A DNA stretch of 64,000 bases, from positions 1,798,001 to 1,862,000 of the forward strand of contig NC_015635.1 of the NCBI RefSeq assembly GCF_000270245.1, written 5' to 3'. Shown one piece after another: positions 1 to 7,663 of this stretch. The position numbers and the translations under genes were made by a program. The notes beneath the pieces were generated by a model, which saw only the letters and a program-made list of their open reading frames with translations, searched no databases and had not been told where the DNA came from. This DNA is from Microlunatus phosphovorus NM-1 (GTDB lineage: Bacteria > Actinomycetota > Actinomycetes > Propionibacteriales > Propionibacteriaceae). Positions within the stretch are counted from its first letter, which is position 1. Every line of letters starts with the position of its first letter.

Positions 1-213
1 CATCACCTGCCGCAGCCGGACGGTCTGCACCTGCTGGACCGGGCAGCCGAACGCGGACTGCTGAGTCCCCGTGGGATCGACAAGGCCTGGCGGGTGAGCT
101 GGACGATCGCTGACCTGGCCGGCAAAGACAGGCCGGGTGTCGACGAGATCGGGATAGCGCTGGCGATGCGGCAGGGCGACCGACTCGGCAGCGGGATCCG
201 GGAGGTGTCATGA
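1..213 (+). CDS. YifB/ComM-like Mg-chelatase family AAA+ ATPase, C-terminal end (partial)
   Basis: Only the last 70 codons are in the window; the frame is open at the left edge and ends with TGA at 211-213. The visible tail has the LLSPRGIDKAWRVSWTIADL pattern typical of the C-terminal helical domain of YifB/ComM ATPases, where an S-x-R-G stretch precedes a conserved arginine-rich helix. ComM-type proteins are helicase-like ATPases linked to handling of incoming DNA. The stop overlaps the dprA start (ATGA), so the two are probably translated together; yifB-dprA is a common actinobacterial pair, and this context supports the call. Confidence 0.72.
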   Translation, partial: HHLPQPDGLHLLDRAAERGLLSPRGIDKAWRVSWTIADLAGKDRPGVDEIGIALAMRQGDRLGSGIREVS

Positions 214-1322
214 GCTCGGACCGGGCGACTCGCATGGCCCTCAGCTGCGTGGTCGAGGCCGGGGAACCGGCGGTCGCCGAGGTGGCGCTGGTGTCCGGTG
301 CGGCCGCAGCCTGGGAACAGATCACCAGTGGCCAGTTCGGGGAAGGATTGGCGGAGCGGGCCGCACACCTGGATCTGGATCGCGTCCTCAGCCGGGCGGG
401 CCGCTGCCGTGCCAGGTTTGTCGTGCCTGGTGATGACGAATGGCCGGAACGTCTGGCGGATCTGCGCTACTGCGACGAGGTACAACGCCGAGGAGGTGTG
501 CCGTTCGGGCTGTGGCTGCGTGGTCCGGGCCACCTCGCGCACCTGGTGGAGCGGTCGGTGGCGATCGTCGGCTCCAGGGCTGCGACCCAGTACGGGGAGG
601 GTGTCGCCACCGATCTCGGCGCGGAGCTGGCCGAGGCCGGCTTCACCGTGGTCTCCGGCGGTGCCTACGGGATCGACGCCGCCGCGCACCGAGGCGCGAT
701 GGCGGTCGGTGGTCCGACCGTGGCGGTGCTGGCCAATGGCGTCGACGTCGACTATCCGCAGGGCAACGGGAAGATCTTCGACTGGATCGCCGAGCACGGG
801 TTGATCGTGTCCGAGCTGGCTCCGGGCAATCATCCGACCAGGGTCAGGTTCCTTGCTCGGAACCGATTGATCGCCGCGCTGAGCATCGGCACGGTCGTGG
901 TCGAGGCGGCCCTGCGATCCGGCGCGAGGAACACGGCGAGTTGGGCGGTCGGCTGCAACCGGGTGCTGATGGCTGTGCCCGGCTCGGTCGAGTCGGCGAT
1001 GTCCGCGGCCCCACATCTGATGATCAGGAATGGTCAGGCGACGCTGGTGACCAGCGTTGCCGAGGTGCTGGAGTTGGTCTCCGGCGCGGGGCAGGCCATG
1101 CTGCCGATCGAGCATGGGCCGAATCGAGTCACCGACGCGTTGGATCCGGTGCAGCTCTCGGTGTACGAGGCGGTGCCGGCTCGGCGCCGGGTGAGCGCCG
1201 GTGAGATCGCCCTGGCGGCGGGAGTATCCGTGCCGAGCGTGCTGGCGCAGCTCGCCGCGTTGGAGGACGCCGGGCTGGTGGTCGGCGAGCCGGAGGGCTG
1301 GCGAGCGGTGGTGTCACGGTGA
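210..1322 (+). CDS. dprA: DNA-processing protein DprA
   Basis: 370-residue DprA/Smf. DprA binds single-stranded DNA during natural transformation and loads RecA on it. Visible features: a Rossmann-like core starting at GSRAATQYG (about residues 121-129), the SGGAYGIDAAAH motif (149-160) and RFLARNRLIAAL (213-224), both diagnostic for the family, and SGARNTA (237-243). Residues about 310-370 (RRRVSAGEIALAAGVSVPSVLAQL) form the usual winged-helix C-terminal domain. ATG at 210 overlaps the preceding stop. Many actinobacteria keep dprA without proven competence, so a role in transformation here is inference. Confidence 0.95.
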   Translation: MSSDRATRMALSCVVEAGEPAVAEVALVSGAAAAWEQITSGQFGEGLAERAAHLDLDRVLSRAGRCRARFVVPGDDEWPERLADLRYCDEVQRRGGVPFGLWLRGPGHLAHLVERSVAIVGSRAATQYGEGVATDLGAELAEAGFTVVSGGAYGIDAAAHRGAMAVGGPTVAVLANGVDVDYPQGNGKIFDWIAEHGLIVSELAPGNHPTRVRFLARNRLIAALSIGTVVVEAALRSGARNTASWAVGCNRVLMAVPGSVESAMSAAPHLMIRNGQATLVTSVAEVLELVSGAGQAMLPIEHGPNRVTDALDPVQLSVYEAVPARRRVSAGEIALAAGVSVPSVLAQLAALEDAGLVVGEPEGWRAVVSR

Positions 1323-1526
1323 AGTCAGCGGGTTGATGACCTCCAGCCGTAGCCAGTCTAGGTGCACGACTCTGCGCAGCCCCAGCGAGTTGTCGCGGGC
1401 GTCGTAGAGCCATGATCGCGTGGGGTCGTGGAACACGTGTGCCGGCCAGAAGCCGGCCAAGCGGGTTCTGCTCGATATCGTCGGTTCTGCACCGTCTATT
1501 CGGTGCTTCCCGAGCGGATCCGACAA
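1314..1526 (-). pseudogene. Short antisense reading frame, possible gene remnant next to an intergenic repeat
   Basis: A 70-codon minus-strand frame whose 3' end overlaps the end of dprA. Its C-terminal 45 residues (for example AHVFHDPTRSWLYDARD) look protein-like, but the first 25 residues are encoded by a dispersed intergenic repeat (1470-1545). I do not recognise a family. It is most likely the tail of a lost gene cut by the repeat, or chance coding. There is no convincing ribosome site. Confidence 0.2.
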
Positions 1527-1545
1527 CCCCGAGCAGATCCGACTT
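1470..1545 (+). repeat. Dispersed intergenic repeat, family B copy 1
   Basis: Contains blocks TGCTCGATATCGTCGGTTCT and CCGACAACCCCGAGCAGATC. Close variants of both blocks occur in the same order on the opposite strand at 27618-27690; each block matches at about 19 of 21-22 bases. The centre between the blocks differs. No coding function is visible. Confidence 0.55.
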
Positions 1546-1551
1546 TGGGAG

Positions 1552-1866
1552 CTACGGATGTGGTCCGAGGGTGACGATGGTGATCATGTCGTCCTCGGGT
1601 CCGTAGATCCACCAGATCCACCAGATCCGCCAGGCTCCGGGCGTGCGGTCATCGACGTACGACTCCCAGAGGTCTTCACCCTGTGGACCGCTCCGGGAGT
1701 GGTACTTGTGCGAGTTGAGGCCGGGATGCGCAGGACCGATGTCGCGCAGCAACCGGAGTGTCTTGAGCACCTTCTTGCGCTTCACGCTGTGCCGCGGTCG
1801 TTCGAGGTCCATGAGTACCGCTCTTGCCTCGTCGGTGTACACCAACTGAAAGGGTGGTGCGTTCAC
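1552..1866 (-). CDS. Type II toxin of the RelE/ParE-like superfamily
   Basis: 104 residues, GTG start at 1866 overlapping the antitoxin stop (GTGA), so translation is coupled. The pattern YTDEARAVLMDLE near the start, HPGLNSHKY in the middle and DLWESYVDDRTPGAWRIWW...ITIVTLGPHP at the end fits small RelE/ParE-type toxins of actinobacteria. RelE members cleave mRNA on the ribosome and ParE members poison gyrase; which applies cannot be told. A 9-bp tandem repeat (1612-1640) inserts an extra Trp-Trp-Ile in the C-terminal strand (WWIWWIYG), which could impair or tune the toxin. Confidence 0.75.
   Translation of the reverse strand: MNAPPFQLVYTDEARAVLMDLERPRHSVKRKKVLKTLRLLRDIGPAHPGLNSHKYHSRSGPQGEDLWESYVDDRTPGAWRIWWIWWIYGPEDDMITIVTLGPHP
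1612..1640 (+). repeat. 9-bp tandem repeat (about three units) inside the toxin gene
   Basis: The plus strand reads three successive near-copies of ATCCACCAG (the last is ATCCGCCAG). Each unit adds three codons, so unit gain or loss keeps the toxin frame. It falls in the predicted core beta strand of the toxin. Confidence 0.7.
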
Positions 1867-2141
1867 TCGTCGTCAGCCAGCAGGTCGTCCAGTGGTGCGA
1901 CCCGGCCCTGGGCGACGTCATCGAGTCCACGCTGCAATGACTCGCGAACGGATTCGTTCTCCCAGATCATCAGCTCGCGCCGAGGAATCGAGGCCATCGG
2001 AGTCAACAGGAGGTCTCCGGCGGCGTTCCGTGACACCAGGAACCGCTCGTTCCGATGGACGCCGACCCGCCCGAACGGGATTCGTGCTCGGTCATCCGCT
2101 GTGACCTCGAGCAGTGGCTCGAACCCTGCTGCTGCACTCAT
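1863..2141 (-). CDS. Antitoxin of the adjacent RelE/ParE-like toxin
   Basis: 92 residues from ATG 2141, which is preceded by GAGGAAGTCACC; the frame runs further upstream, but this ATG has the ribosome site. The N-terminal half (VTADDRARIPFGRVGVHRNERFLVSR) resembles a small AbrB-like or Phd-like DNA-binding fold; the acidic C-terminal tail (DDVAQGRVAPLDDLLADDE) is typical of toxin-neutralising segments. It lies first in a two-gene operon with a 4-nt overlap to the toxin. Autoregulation by the pair is expected from the class; no operator could be assigned. Confidence 0.72.
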   Translation of the reverse strand: MSAAAGFEPLLEVTADDRARIPFGRVGVHRNERFLVSRNAAGDLLLTPMASIPRRELMIWENESVRESLQRGLDDVAQGRVAPLDDLLADDE

Positions 2142-2224
2142 GGTGACTTCCTCGATCGCTATGACCAGTATGCAGGGATGGGGAAATGGGCAATACCCAC
2201 GTTGGCGGTCGAGATCGAGGAATC

Positions 2225-2278
2225 GAGAGGTGCGCAGATGTAGCTTCAGCGGAACGGAACTACATCTGCGCACCTCTC
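2225..2278. terminator. Perfect 19-bp inverted repeat downstream of the penicillin-binding protein gene
   Basis: Arms 2225-2243 and 2260-2278 are perfectly complementary with a 16-nt loop. It sits 11 nt past the stop of the minus-strand transpeptidase gene and before the toxin-antitoxin operon in the same direction, so it probably ends transcription of the former. No T-run follows, which is common for hairpins in high-GC genomes. Confidence 0.65.
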
Positions 2279-2289
2279 AGATTGCCTCC

Positions 2290-4278
2290 TTACTGGGCGC
2301 CCGCCAGGAACTTCTTCAGCAGCGGGCCGGCGGTCTTGGAGCCTGATTGTCCGGTGTTCACGAACACCGCGACGGCCAGGTCGCCCTGCGCTGCGATCAT
2401 CCAGGCGTGGGTCTTCAGTGGCTCGCTGCTGCCGTACTCCGCAGTGCCGGTCTTGGCGATCGCTTTGGGGCCCGGGAGCGAGGCCAGGGTGCGGCCACTG
2501 CCTTCGGTCACCACCGCGCGCATCATCGTCTGCAGTGCCTTGGCCTCGCTCGCGGTGAGCGGAGCGGCGGTGCTCTTGGCGGTCTGGCCCTCGACCAGCG
2601 TGGGAATGATGGTTCGTCCGCCGGCCACCGAGGCGACGACGCCGGCCATGGTCATCGGTGAGGCCAGCACGGTGCCCTGGCCGATCATCGCCGCCGCGCC
2701 ACCGGTGCCCGAGGAGTCCTTCGGGACCTTGCCGAAGAAGCTTGGGAAGCCGGTGTCGTAGTCGACGCCCACGCCGAGCGAGGCGGCGGCCTTGGCGAGG
2801 TCCCCGTCGTCCAACTTGGTTCGGGCACCGATGAAGGCGGTGTTGCAGGACTGGGCCAGGGCGGTCTGGAAGGTGATCGTGCCGAGGGAGCCACTCGGAT
2901 AGTCGCTGTAGTTCTTGAACCTGCGCCCGTCGACGGTGATCGTCTCCGGGCATTTCAGCATCGACGACGGCTTCATCCCTGCCCGCAGCAACGCCAGCGA
3001 CGAGACGACTTTGAAGGTCGACCCCGGCGCTGCCTGCCCGATGGTGGCCAGGTTCTGGTCGGCATTCCCGGAACCGTTCGCGGCCGCCACGATGGCGCCG
3101 GTCGAGGGCCGGATGGCCACGATCGCACTGGCCGGCTTGGTGTCGGCCAAGGTCTTTTCGGCCAGTTCCTGCAGGTACCGGTTCAGGGTCAACTGCAGAT
3201 CCTTGCCGGCCACCGGCTGCACCTCGAAGACGACGACCGGGGTCGCCGAGGGGGACGCCGAAGGAGTTGGTGACGGCGATGCCGTGGGAGATGCGGAGGG
3301 AGACGCCGAGGGGGATTTCAGTGGCAGCAGCCGTACCTCGACACCCGGCGTACCGCGCAGACTGGCGTCATAGCGCTTCTGCAGACCGGAGAGCCCGACC
3401 TGGTCACCGGCCACGATCGCACCGTCGGAGTCGTCGACGATCTCCTTGGTCGCATCGCCGACCGTGCCCAGGATGGGTCGCGCGAAGTCGCGCGTGGGGG
3501 CCAGCATGGCCTCGCCCTGGATCGGCAGCGCCCCCTTGATCGCGTACACGGCCTTGTTGCTGGGCCGGTCATCGTCGTCGGCTCGGAAGGTGATCGCCTC
3601 GACGAACGCCTGATCACCAGCTCCGGCGACCAACTTGCCGTACGCCTTCGGGTTGATCCCGACGAGCTTGGCCAACGCGGTCGCCGATTTCTGCGCGGCC
3701 TCACCGACCGCACCGGTTTCGTCGGTGTCCTTGTCGAATGCGGTCTTGTCGATGCCGATCCGCACGACCGAGCGGCTCTTGACGAGCGCCTCACCGTCTT
3801 GGCCGAGCACCTTGCCTCGATCGGCCGCGACCCGGCGCTGACTCAGCCGGTTCGAGCCGTTGAGTTGCGGCTCCATGATCGAGGCCTGCCAGGCCGTCTT
3901 CCAGCGACCGCCGTCGTTCTGCAACTGCGCCGTGGTCGTGTACGTCCACTTGTCCGGGACGCCGGGGAACGTCCAGCTGACATCCAGTGATGCAGTCGCC
4001 GCCGAGCCCGAGCGGTCGACGGAATCGACACTGACCTGAGGCGCCACCGGTCCCATCCCGCGGACGAGAGTCTGGAAGGCCGCATCCACGTTTTCGCTGG
4101 TAGCGGCGACGAACTCGACCGGTTTGAGGTCCTTTTTGGTCAGTCCGGCGGCCAACTCGGTTGCAGCCCGTTCGGGATCGTCACCTCCTGGGTTGGGTGC
4201 TCCGCCGTTCGTACACCCGGCCAACAGCAGAGCCGTCGACGCGAGTCCAGCGAGCAGAGCGGCCGTCAGCCGACGCAT
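2290..4278 (-). CDS. Penicillin-binding protein (class B transpeptidase, lipoprotein, MecA_N-type N-terminus)
   Basis: 662 residues. A D,D-transpeptidase that cross-links peptidoglycan outside the membrane. Residues 1-22 are a lipoprotein signal ending in LLAGC (Cys22). Residues about 35-150 look like the NTF2-like MecA_N domain, followed by a dimerisation region and a Ser/Pro/Ala-rich linker (322-347). The transpeptidase domain has S-T-F-K (Ser420, Lys423), S-C-N (477-479) and K-T-G-T (609-612), so it looks active. The N-terminal layout resembles MecA/PBP2a-like proteins, but that alone does not show beta-lactam resistance. It is transcribed alone; the hairpin at 2225-2278 follows. Confidence 0.92.
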   Translation of the reverse strand: MRRLTAALLAGLASTALLLAGCTNGGAPNPGGDDPERAATELAAGLTKKDLKPVEFVAATSENVDAAFQTLVRGMGPVAPQVSVDSVDRSGSAATASLDVSWTFPGVPDKWTYTTTAQLQNDGGRWKTAWQASIMEPQLNGSNRLSQRRVAADRGKVLGQDGEALVKSRSVVRIGIDKTAFDKDTDETGAVGEAAQKSATALAKLVGINPKAYGKLVAGAGDQAFVEAITFRADDDDRPSNKAVYAIKGALPIQGEAMLAPTRDFARPILGTVGDATKEIVDDSDGAIVAGDQVGLSGLQKRYDASLRGTPGVEVRLLPLKSPSASPSASPTASPSPTPSASPSATPVVVFEVQPVAGKDLQLTLNRYLQELAEKTLADTKPASAIVAIRPSTGAIVAAANGSGNADQNLATIGQAAPGSTFKVVSSLALLRAGMKPSSMLKCPETITVDGRRFKNYSDYPSGSLGTITFQTALAQSCNTAFIGARTKLDDGDLAKAAASLGVGVDYDTGFPSFFGKVPKDSSGTGGAAAMIGQGTVLASPMTMAGVVASVAGGRTIIPTLVEGQTAKSTAAPLTASEAKALQTMMRAVVTEGSGRTLASLPGPKAIAKTGTAEYGSSEPLKTHAWMIAAQGDLAVAVFVNTGQSGSKTAGPLLKKFLAGAQ

Positions 4279-4389
4279 GAGTCATCATCTGTACCGAACA
4301 TCCCGGCCATCCTGCCACCCGGCGCCCCGACCACAAGTGCTGCGACCCGCCGTTGTCAAGCCTTGTTCCATCGGCTTGAGTCCACTTGG

Positions 4390-5148
4390 ATGAGTCACGT
4401 GAGGCGCCATCAGATCGAGACACCGTTGGGCAGCGGGTTCGACCGCGAGATGCACATCATCAGCTACGGCCACTACGGCCGGCCGGTGCTGGTGTTCCCA
4501 TCCGAGGCCGGCCGAGCGTGGGACTTCGAGAACAACGGCATGGTGGATGCCATCGCCGATCTCGTCAACGGCGGCCGGGTGAAGCTCTACTGCGTCGACT
4601 CCCTCGACGCCGAGAGTTGGTCGGACAAAGGGCTGCCGATCGAGGAACGGGCACTGCGGCACGAGGTCTACACCCGCTGGCTCACCCATACCGTCGTGCC
4701 CTACATCCACGACGAGACCTCGGCCGGCGCTGAGTTGATCACCACCGGCTGCAGTATGGGCGCCTATCACGCCGTACATTTCGCCTTCCAGCGCGCGGAT
4801 CTGGCGCCGTTGGCCATCGGCCTGTCGGGCAATTACGACGTGATGACCTGGCGGTCGTGGGGCGAGCGCGGGGACGCGACCTACTTCGCCAACCCGACCG
4901 ACTACGTGCCCAACCTGCACGGCGATCACCTGGAGTGGCTGCGCAGCCGGCTGTCGGTGCTGCTGGTCGTCGGACAGGGTGCCTGGGAGACCCAGCCGAC
5001 CGGGTCGCTGCCGTCCACGGTCCGGTTTGCCCAACTGGTGCAGGAGAAGGGCATTCGCTGTGAGCTGGACCTGTGGGGCTTCGACGTCAGCCACGACTGG
5101 GAGTGGTGGCGCAAGCAGCTTGCGCATCACCTGCCCCGCTTCTGCTGA
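4390..5148 (+). CDS. Esterase-family alpha/beta hydrolase
   Basis: 252 residues from ATG 4390; a TTG at 4363 is a less likely start. The sequence matches the esterase D/antigen-85-like group: a strand plus oxyanion region (VLVFPSEAGRAWDFENNGM), the nucleophile elbow GCSMG (Ser122) and a C-terminal His (VSHDWEWW, about His235). No signal peptide is seen, so it is cytoplasmic. It lies 59 nt upstream of an ATP-grasp enzyme in the same direction, and the two probably form one operon. The substrate is unknown. A role in releasing or transferring an acyl or peptidyl product of the ATP-grasp ligase is inference. Confidence 0.82.
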   Translation: MSHVRRHQIETPLGSGFDREMHIISYGHYGRPVLVFPSEAGRAWDFENNGMVDAIADLVNGGRVKLYCVDSLDAESWSDKGLPIEERALRHEVYTRWLTHTVVPYIHDETSAGAELITTGCSMGAYHAVHFAFQRADLAPLAIGLSGNYDVMTWRSWGERGDATYFANPTDYVPNLHGDHLEWLRSRLSVLLVVGQGAWETQPTGSLPSTVRFAQLVQEKGIRCELDLWGFDVSHDWEWWRKQLAHHLPRFC

Positions 5149-5207
5149 CCCCGCACCCCGGGTTCACAATCTCTTTGAACGGCAACCCCACCACGAAAGG
5201 AATCCAG

Positions 5208-6455
5208 GTGTCCGACACACGTCATCTGATCGGTCTGCTGCTGGGTGCGGAGGAGGACTGGCCGCGCGCCTTCGAGGCGATCGTCGAGCGCCTCGGCCCG
5301 TTCGCCTACGGCAACCAGACCCACCACCTGGACACCGAGCGGGTGCATATCTCGCCGTTCAATCTGCGCGACAAAGCTCGGCACACCCTGGTCATCGACC
5401 GGCTCGCGTACTGGTACTACCATCCGCGGGAGTGGCTGAAGAAGGTGGCGTTGATGGATGACGTCTATCTGCTCAACTCCCCGTTCACCTTCCAGTCGAT
5501 GGAGAAGCACTCCGCCTACTGCGCGCTGATGCGGCTCGGCATGCATGTCCCGGACACGGTGCTGGTGCCGTACAAGAACCCGATCGACAACACCCGCTGG
5601 GCCTACACCTCGCGTAACTACAACGACTCGTTTGACCTGCCTACCATCGCTGCCGAGATGGGCTATCCGCTGTTCATGAAGCCGTTCGACGGTGGCGGCT
5701 GGCGCGGGGTGTCGCGGATCAAGGACGAGGCCGCGCTGATGGCCGCGTACGACCAGTCCGGCGAGATGTTGATGCACCTGCAGAAGTCGGTCGAGCCGTA
5801 CGACGTGTTCGCCCGCGCGCTCACCATCGGGCCGGAGACGATGGTGATGCACTTCCGGCCGGACGAGCCGATGCACGACCGGTACGCGGTCAGCCACGAC
5901 TTCTTGTCCCCGGCCGCCGGTCAGGAGGCGATCACCATCGCACAGACGGTGAACGCCTTCTTCCGCTGGGAGTTCAACTCCTGCGAGATGCTGGTCCAAG
6001 GCGACACCGTGATGCCGATCGACTATGCCAACGCCTGCCCCGACGTCGCCGTCACCTCACTGCACTACTACTTCCCGTGGGCGATGAAAGCGCTGGTGAA
6101 GTGGTCGGCCTTCTGTGCCGCGACCGGTCGCCCGGCCAGGCTGCAGGCCGACCCGGCACCCTGGTTCACCATCGCCGACGATCCTGACCTGGACTATGGG
6201 GCCAAGCTGCGGCACTATCAGCGGCTGGCCGATGAGCATTTCGACACCGAGCACTACCAGGAGTTCGCCGCGGCGGCGCTGCCGCACATCGACGAGATCG
6301 TGCTGGACTGGGTGGCCTCACCGCACTTCGATCAGATGTTGGTCGACACTGTCACCACGACCTATCCCGAGCACGAGCGGGAGCGGTTCCTGGCGCACTT
6401 CCGTGGTCTGGTCGGCTTGTGGGTCACCGACGAGAGCGCCAAGTTGGTCGGCTGA
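5208..6455 (+). CDS. ATP-grasp domain protein, probable carboxylate-amine ligase
   Basis: 415 residues from GTG 5208, chosen because AAAGGA lies 6-7 nt upstream; the frame stays open further upstream. The central part (about 145-285) has ATP-grasp features: YPLFMKPFDGGGWRGVS (Lys158, glycine loop 162-167), a hinge strand near 195-215, and metal-binding candidates at WEFNSCEMLVQ (Glu254/Glu260) and MPIDYANACPD (Asn275). ATP-grasp ligases join a carboxylate to an amine or thiol through an acyl-phosphate. There is no biotin or glutathione signature. With the esterase upstream it may make a modified peptide or amino-acid conjugate; the substrate is unknown. A strong hairpin terminator follows. 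Confidence 0.8.
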   Translation: MSDTRHLIGLLLGAEEDWPRAFEAIVERLGPFAYGNQTHHLDTERVHISPFNLRDKARHTLVIDRLAYWYYHPREWLKKVALMDDVYLLNSPFTFQSMEKHSAYCALMRLGMHVPDTVLVPYKNPIDNTRWAYTSRNYNDSFDLPTIAAEMGYPLFMKPFDGGGWRGVSRIKDEAALMAAYDQSGEMLMHLQKSVEPYDVFARALTIGPETMVMHFRPDEPMHDRYAVSHDFLSPAAGQEAITIAQTVNAFFRWEFNSCEMLVQGDTVMPIDYANACPDVAVTSLHYYFPWAMKALVKWSAFCAATGRPARLQADPAPWFTIADDPDLDYGAKLRHYQRLADEHFDTEHYQEFAAAALPHIDEIVLDWVASPHFDQMLVDTVTTTYPEHERERFLAHFRGLVGLWVTDESAKLVG

Positions 6456-6460
6456 CCCGG

Positions 6461-6506
6461 CAAGGTGAAGCCTTGTCCCCAACCTCGGGGATAAGGCTTC
6501 ACCTTG
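6461..6506. terminator. Bidirectional terminator hairpin between convergent genes
   Basis: Arms 6461-6480 and 6487-6506 pair over 20 bp with one G-T wobble and a 6-nt loop (aacctc). It separates the plus-strand ATP-grasp gene from the minus-strand GNAT-like gene, whose stop is 2 nt away, and probably serves both. Confidence 0.85.
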
Positions 6507-6507
6507 T

Positions 6508-6795
6508 TCAGCTCTTGCTCACCAGGTCGGCGTAGTCGGGATGATGGGCGATGAAGTCGGCGGTGAAGGGGCAGCGGGCGACCACGTGCAGACCGCGATC
6601 CCGGGCGTCGTCGAGTGCAGCCTGGGTCACCTGGCCGGCGAATCCTTGGCCCCGCCATCGGTGATTGGTGCCGGTGTGGATCACGATCATGGTGTCGCCA
6701 CGGAGCACATAGTCGACCAGACTCACCAACTCGCCGTCATGAGTTCCCTCATAGCGGCAGCGCGCATCGTTCCTCTCCACCTGAATCGTGCTCAT
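6508..6795 (-). CDS. Small GNAT-like N-acetyltransferase (YjdJ/Acetyltransf_CG type)
   Basis: 95 residues. The sequence covers the core of the short GCN5-related group: beta strands with MIVIHTGTNHRWRGQGFAGQ (the R-G-Q-G-x-A/G acetyl-CoA loop, about residues 46-55), then a helix and RGLHVVARCPFTADFIAHHPDY, typical of this small family. It lies 9 nt downstream of the trans-aconitate methyltransferase on the same strand, so they are probably co-transcribed. The acceptor substrate is unknown. Confidence 0.82.
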   Translation of the reverse strand: MSTIQVERNDARCRYEGTHDGELVSLVDYVLRGDTMIVIHTGTNHRWRGQGFAGQVTQAALDDARDRGLHVVARCPFTADFIAHHPDYADLVSKS

Positions 6796-6804
6796 GGCGG
6801 GAGC

Positions 6805-7578
6805 CTAACCCTCTCGCTGCGCGACGACGAAGATCCGGCGGAAGGGCAGCACCGTGCCGTGCGGCTGTGCGGGGTACGCCTCCCGCAGCCGACGCTGGTA
6901 CTCGAGCTCGAAGCGCCCCCGGAGATCGTCGGGCAGCGCCTGCAGAACCGGGCGGGCGCCGGTCGCAGAGATCCAGGTGAATACCGGGTCGGGGCCGGAC
7001 AGCACATGCAGATACGTGGTCTCCCACGCGTCCACCCGACAGCCCAACGTGGACAGATCGGCAAGATAGTCGACAGGCTCGGCCGAGGCCGGTCGCAGCA
7101 GCCCCGTGGTGTAGGCCGCGTACGGGTCGGTGTCGGCGAGCTCATGCAGCAGCACGTGACTCGGCGCAGCGAAGTTGCCGGGCACCTGGAACGCCAGCCA
7201 ACCACCCGAGGAGAGTCGTTCGACGAGGCCGGCCAGCAGCGTGCGATGTCCCGGCACCCACTGCAAGGCGGCGTTGCTGAGGATGACGTCGGTGTCGCTG
7301 TCCGGTCGCCAGGTCCGCAGATCTCGTTCCAGGAATCGAAGCCGTCCGTCGTCCGCGAACGCCTGTGCCTTGGCGATCATGGCTGGTGAAGAGTCGACGC
7401 CGAGGATCTCGGCGTCCGGCCAGAGCCGGCGCAGCGAGGCGGTCAGCTCGCCGGGGCCGCAGCCCAGATCGACGACCTGCCGAGGAGAGTCGGCCCGGAT
7501 CCGAGCGACGAGGTCCCCGAACGGACGCGATCGCTCGTCGGAGAATCGTCGGTAGTGCTCTGGATCCCAGTCAGCCAA
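6805..7578 (-). CDS. tam: Trans-aconitate 2-methyltransferase
   Basis: 257 residues from TTG 7578. I chose this start because GAGGAGGAAC ends 2 nt before it and the protein then begins ADWDPEHYRRF, as Tam proteins do, at about the family length of 250. ATG 7620 would add 14 residues with no ribosome site. The SAM-binding motif VVDLGCGPGEL sits at 35-45, followed by the acidic loop EILGVDSSPAMI. Tam methylates trans-aconitate, an inhibitory by-product of aconitase, on one carboxyl using S-adenosylmethionine. It forms an operon with the small GNAT-like gene. Confidence 0.9.
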   Translation of the reverse strand: MADWDPEHYRRFSDERSRPFGDLVARIRADSPRQVVDLGCGPGELTASLRRLWPDAEILGVDSSPAMIAKAQAFADDGRLRFLERDLRTWRPDSDTDVILSNAALQWVPGHRTLLAGLVERLSSGGWLAFQVPGNFAAPSHVLLHELADTDPYAAYTTGLLRPASAEPVDYLADLSTLGCRVDAWETTYLHVLSGPDPVFTWISATGARPVLQALPDDLRGRFELEYQRRLREAYPAQPHGTVLPFRRIFVVAQREG

Positions 7579-7650
7579 TGTTCCTCCTCGGCTCGCAGTT
7601 CCTCCACGACTCGCGGTCATCGTAGTGATCGGGCTCGGGGAGGGCGGGGA

Positions 7651-7656
7651 TAGGTT
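7651..7656 (+). promoter_or_regulatory. Probable -10 box (TAGGTT) of a leaderless transcript
   Basis: TAGGTT ends 7 nt before the GTG at 7664, and no Shine-Dalgarno sequence is present. This matches the TANNNT spacing of leaderless actinobacterial mRNAs. Confidence 0.55.
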
Positions 7657-7663
7657 GGCCAGC

